From Candidatus Omnitrophota bacterium (lineage in GTDB: Bacteria; Hinthialibacterota; Hinthialibacteria; JAKQFZ01), in contig JAKQFZ010000007.1 in the NCBI GenBank assembly GCA_029558215.1, forward strand, positions 1-13,676: DNA of 13,676 nt, in the 5' to 3' direction. The first letter of the stretch is position 1. The number at the start of each line of letters is the position of its first letter. The translations under genes were made by a program, and so were the position numbers. Shown piece after piece: positions 13,389 through 13,676 of this stretch. The notes beneath the pieces were generated by a model. The model was not told where the DNA came from and ran no database searches. It saw only the letters and a program-made list of their open reading frames with translations.

Positions 13389-13676
13389 ATGACGGGTGAA
13401 CGTATAGATCTTCTTCTCGTTGAGGATGACCCTGCAGACAGGCATCTTTTTGAACTACTTCTCGCGGAAGCGGGTTCGGTTCGCTTTAGTTTGAAGTATG
13501 CAGAGAGCCTTGACCAAGCCACAAAACTGCTCCGTCAGAGACACTTTGACTTGGTTCTGCTTGATCTTGGCCTTCCTGAGAGTTCCGGTCTGGATGCCTT
13601 CAACACAATACGCGTACTGACAACCAAGACTCCAGTTATCATCCTCACTGGACTCGAAGATGAAGAAACGGCAATC
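13389..13676 (+). CDS. Response regulator receiver domain protein (truncated by window end)
   Basis: The first 96 residues are a CheY-like receiver: DLLLVEDDPADR with acidic pair D13-D14, LVLLDLGLPESSGLD with phospho-acceptor D59, and VIILTGLEDEE with the signalling T87. The conserved Lys and any output domain lie beyond the window, so it could be a lone Rcp1-type receiver or the front of a hybrid GGDEF or kinase protein. ATG 13389 is preferred because AGGA precedes it and the protein then starts at the normal distance from the first strand. An in-frame ATG at 13344 overlaps the kinase stop (TGATG) and would add 15 residues through stop-start coupling, but it has no visible ribosome site. It is the probable phosphorylation partner of the upstream kinase. 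Confidence 0.88.
   Translation, partial: MTGERIDLLLVEDDPADRHLFELLLAEAGSVRFSLKYAESLDQATKLLRQRHFDLVLLDLGLPESSGLDAFNTIRVLTTKTPVIILTGLEDEETAI

Overview
The window suggests a free-living Gram-negative-type environmental bacterium of moderate GC (about 50 % by eye). A heptose-bisphosphate phosphatase points to LPS- or S-layer-type heptose. A secreted phosphodiester glycosidase with a CBM9-like tail, a sugar-hydrolase-type beta-propeller and a multi-GAF sensor kinase are a mix I associate with Planctomycetota, Verrucomicrobiota, Hydrogenedentota or Sumerlaeota relatives. That placement is inference from gene content, not from a marker gene. No rRNA, tRNA, CRISPR array, transposase or integrase is visible.

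Left part (1-5348). A plus-strand GmhB-type HAD phosphatase (125-676) meets, tail to tail with one base between stop codons, a three-gene minus-strand operon. In transcription order the operon is a membrane-anchored rhodanese (5348-4746), a 922-residue fusion protein (4762-1994) and a LarA-family nickel-pincer racemase/epimerase (1961-678). The fusion joins a UDP-glucuronate-4-epimerase-like SDR, an unrecognised helical linker, a GlmU-like nucleotidyltransferase and an extra C-terminal domain. The rhodanese and fusion genes overlap by 17 bases, and LarA follows after 32 bases, so the three are probably co-transcribed. The cluster looks like sugar activation and epimerisation; its substrate is unknown.

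Middle (5349-5615). This is a divergent control region. A near-consensus sigma70 promoter faces right (TTGCCA, 17-base spacer, TATAAT). A weaker one faces left (TTGACA, 17 bases, CACGAT). Their -35 boxes lie only 6 bases apart, and an inverted repeat straddles the leftward -10. The rightward transcript would have a leader of about 155 nt carrying three hairpins.

Right part (5616-13676). The plus-strand genes are close together. First is a secreted three-domain protein (phosphodiester glycosidase, SH3-like, CBM9-like). It is followed by a five-bladed-propeller glycosidase-like protein and an (alpha/alpha)-barrel glycosidase-like protein, neither with a signal peptide. Next come a soluble histidine kinase (GAF-GAF-GAF-PAS-HisKA-HATPase) and a response regulator cut by the window end. 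The spacings (119, 14, 9 and 44 bases) and the lack of an obvious terminator suggest a carbohydrate-processing operon that carries its own two-component system.

The strongest candidates for undescribed biology are the epimerase-linker-nucleotidyltransferase fusion with its LarA and rhodanese partners, and the glycosidase genes coupled to a cytosolic sensor kinase.
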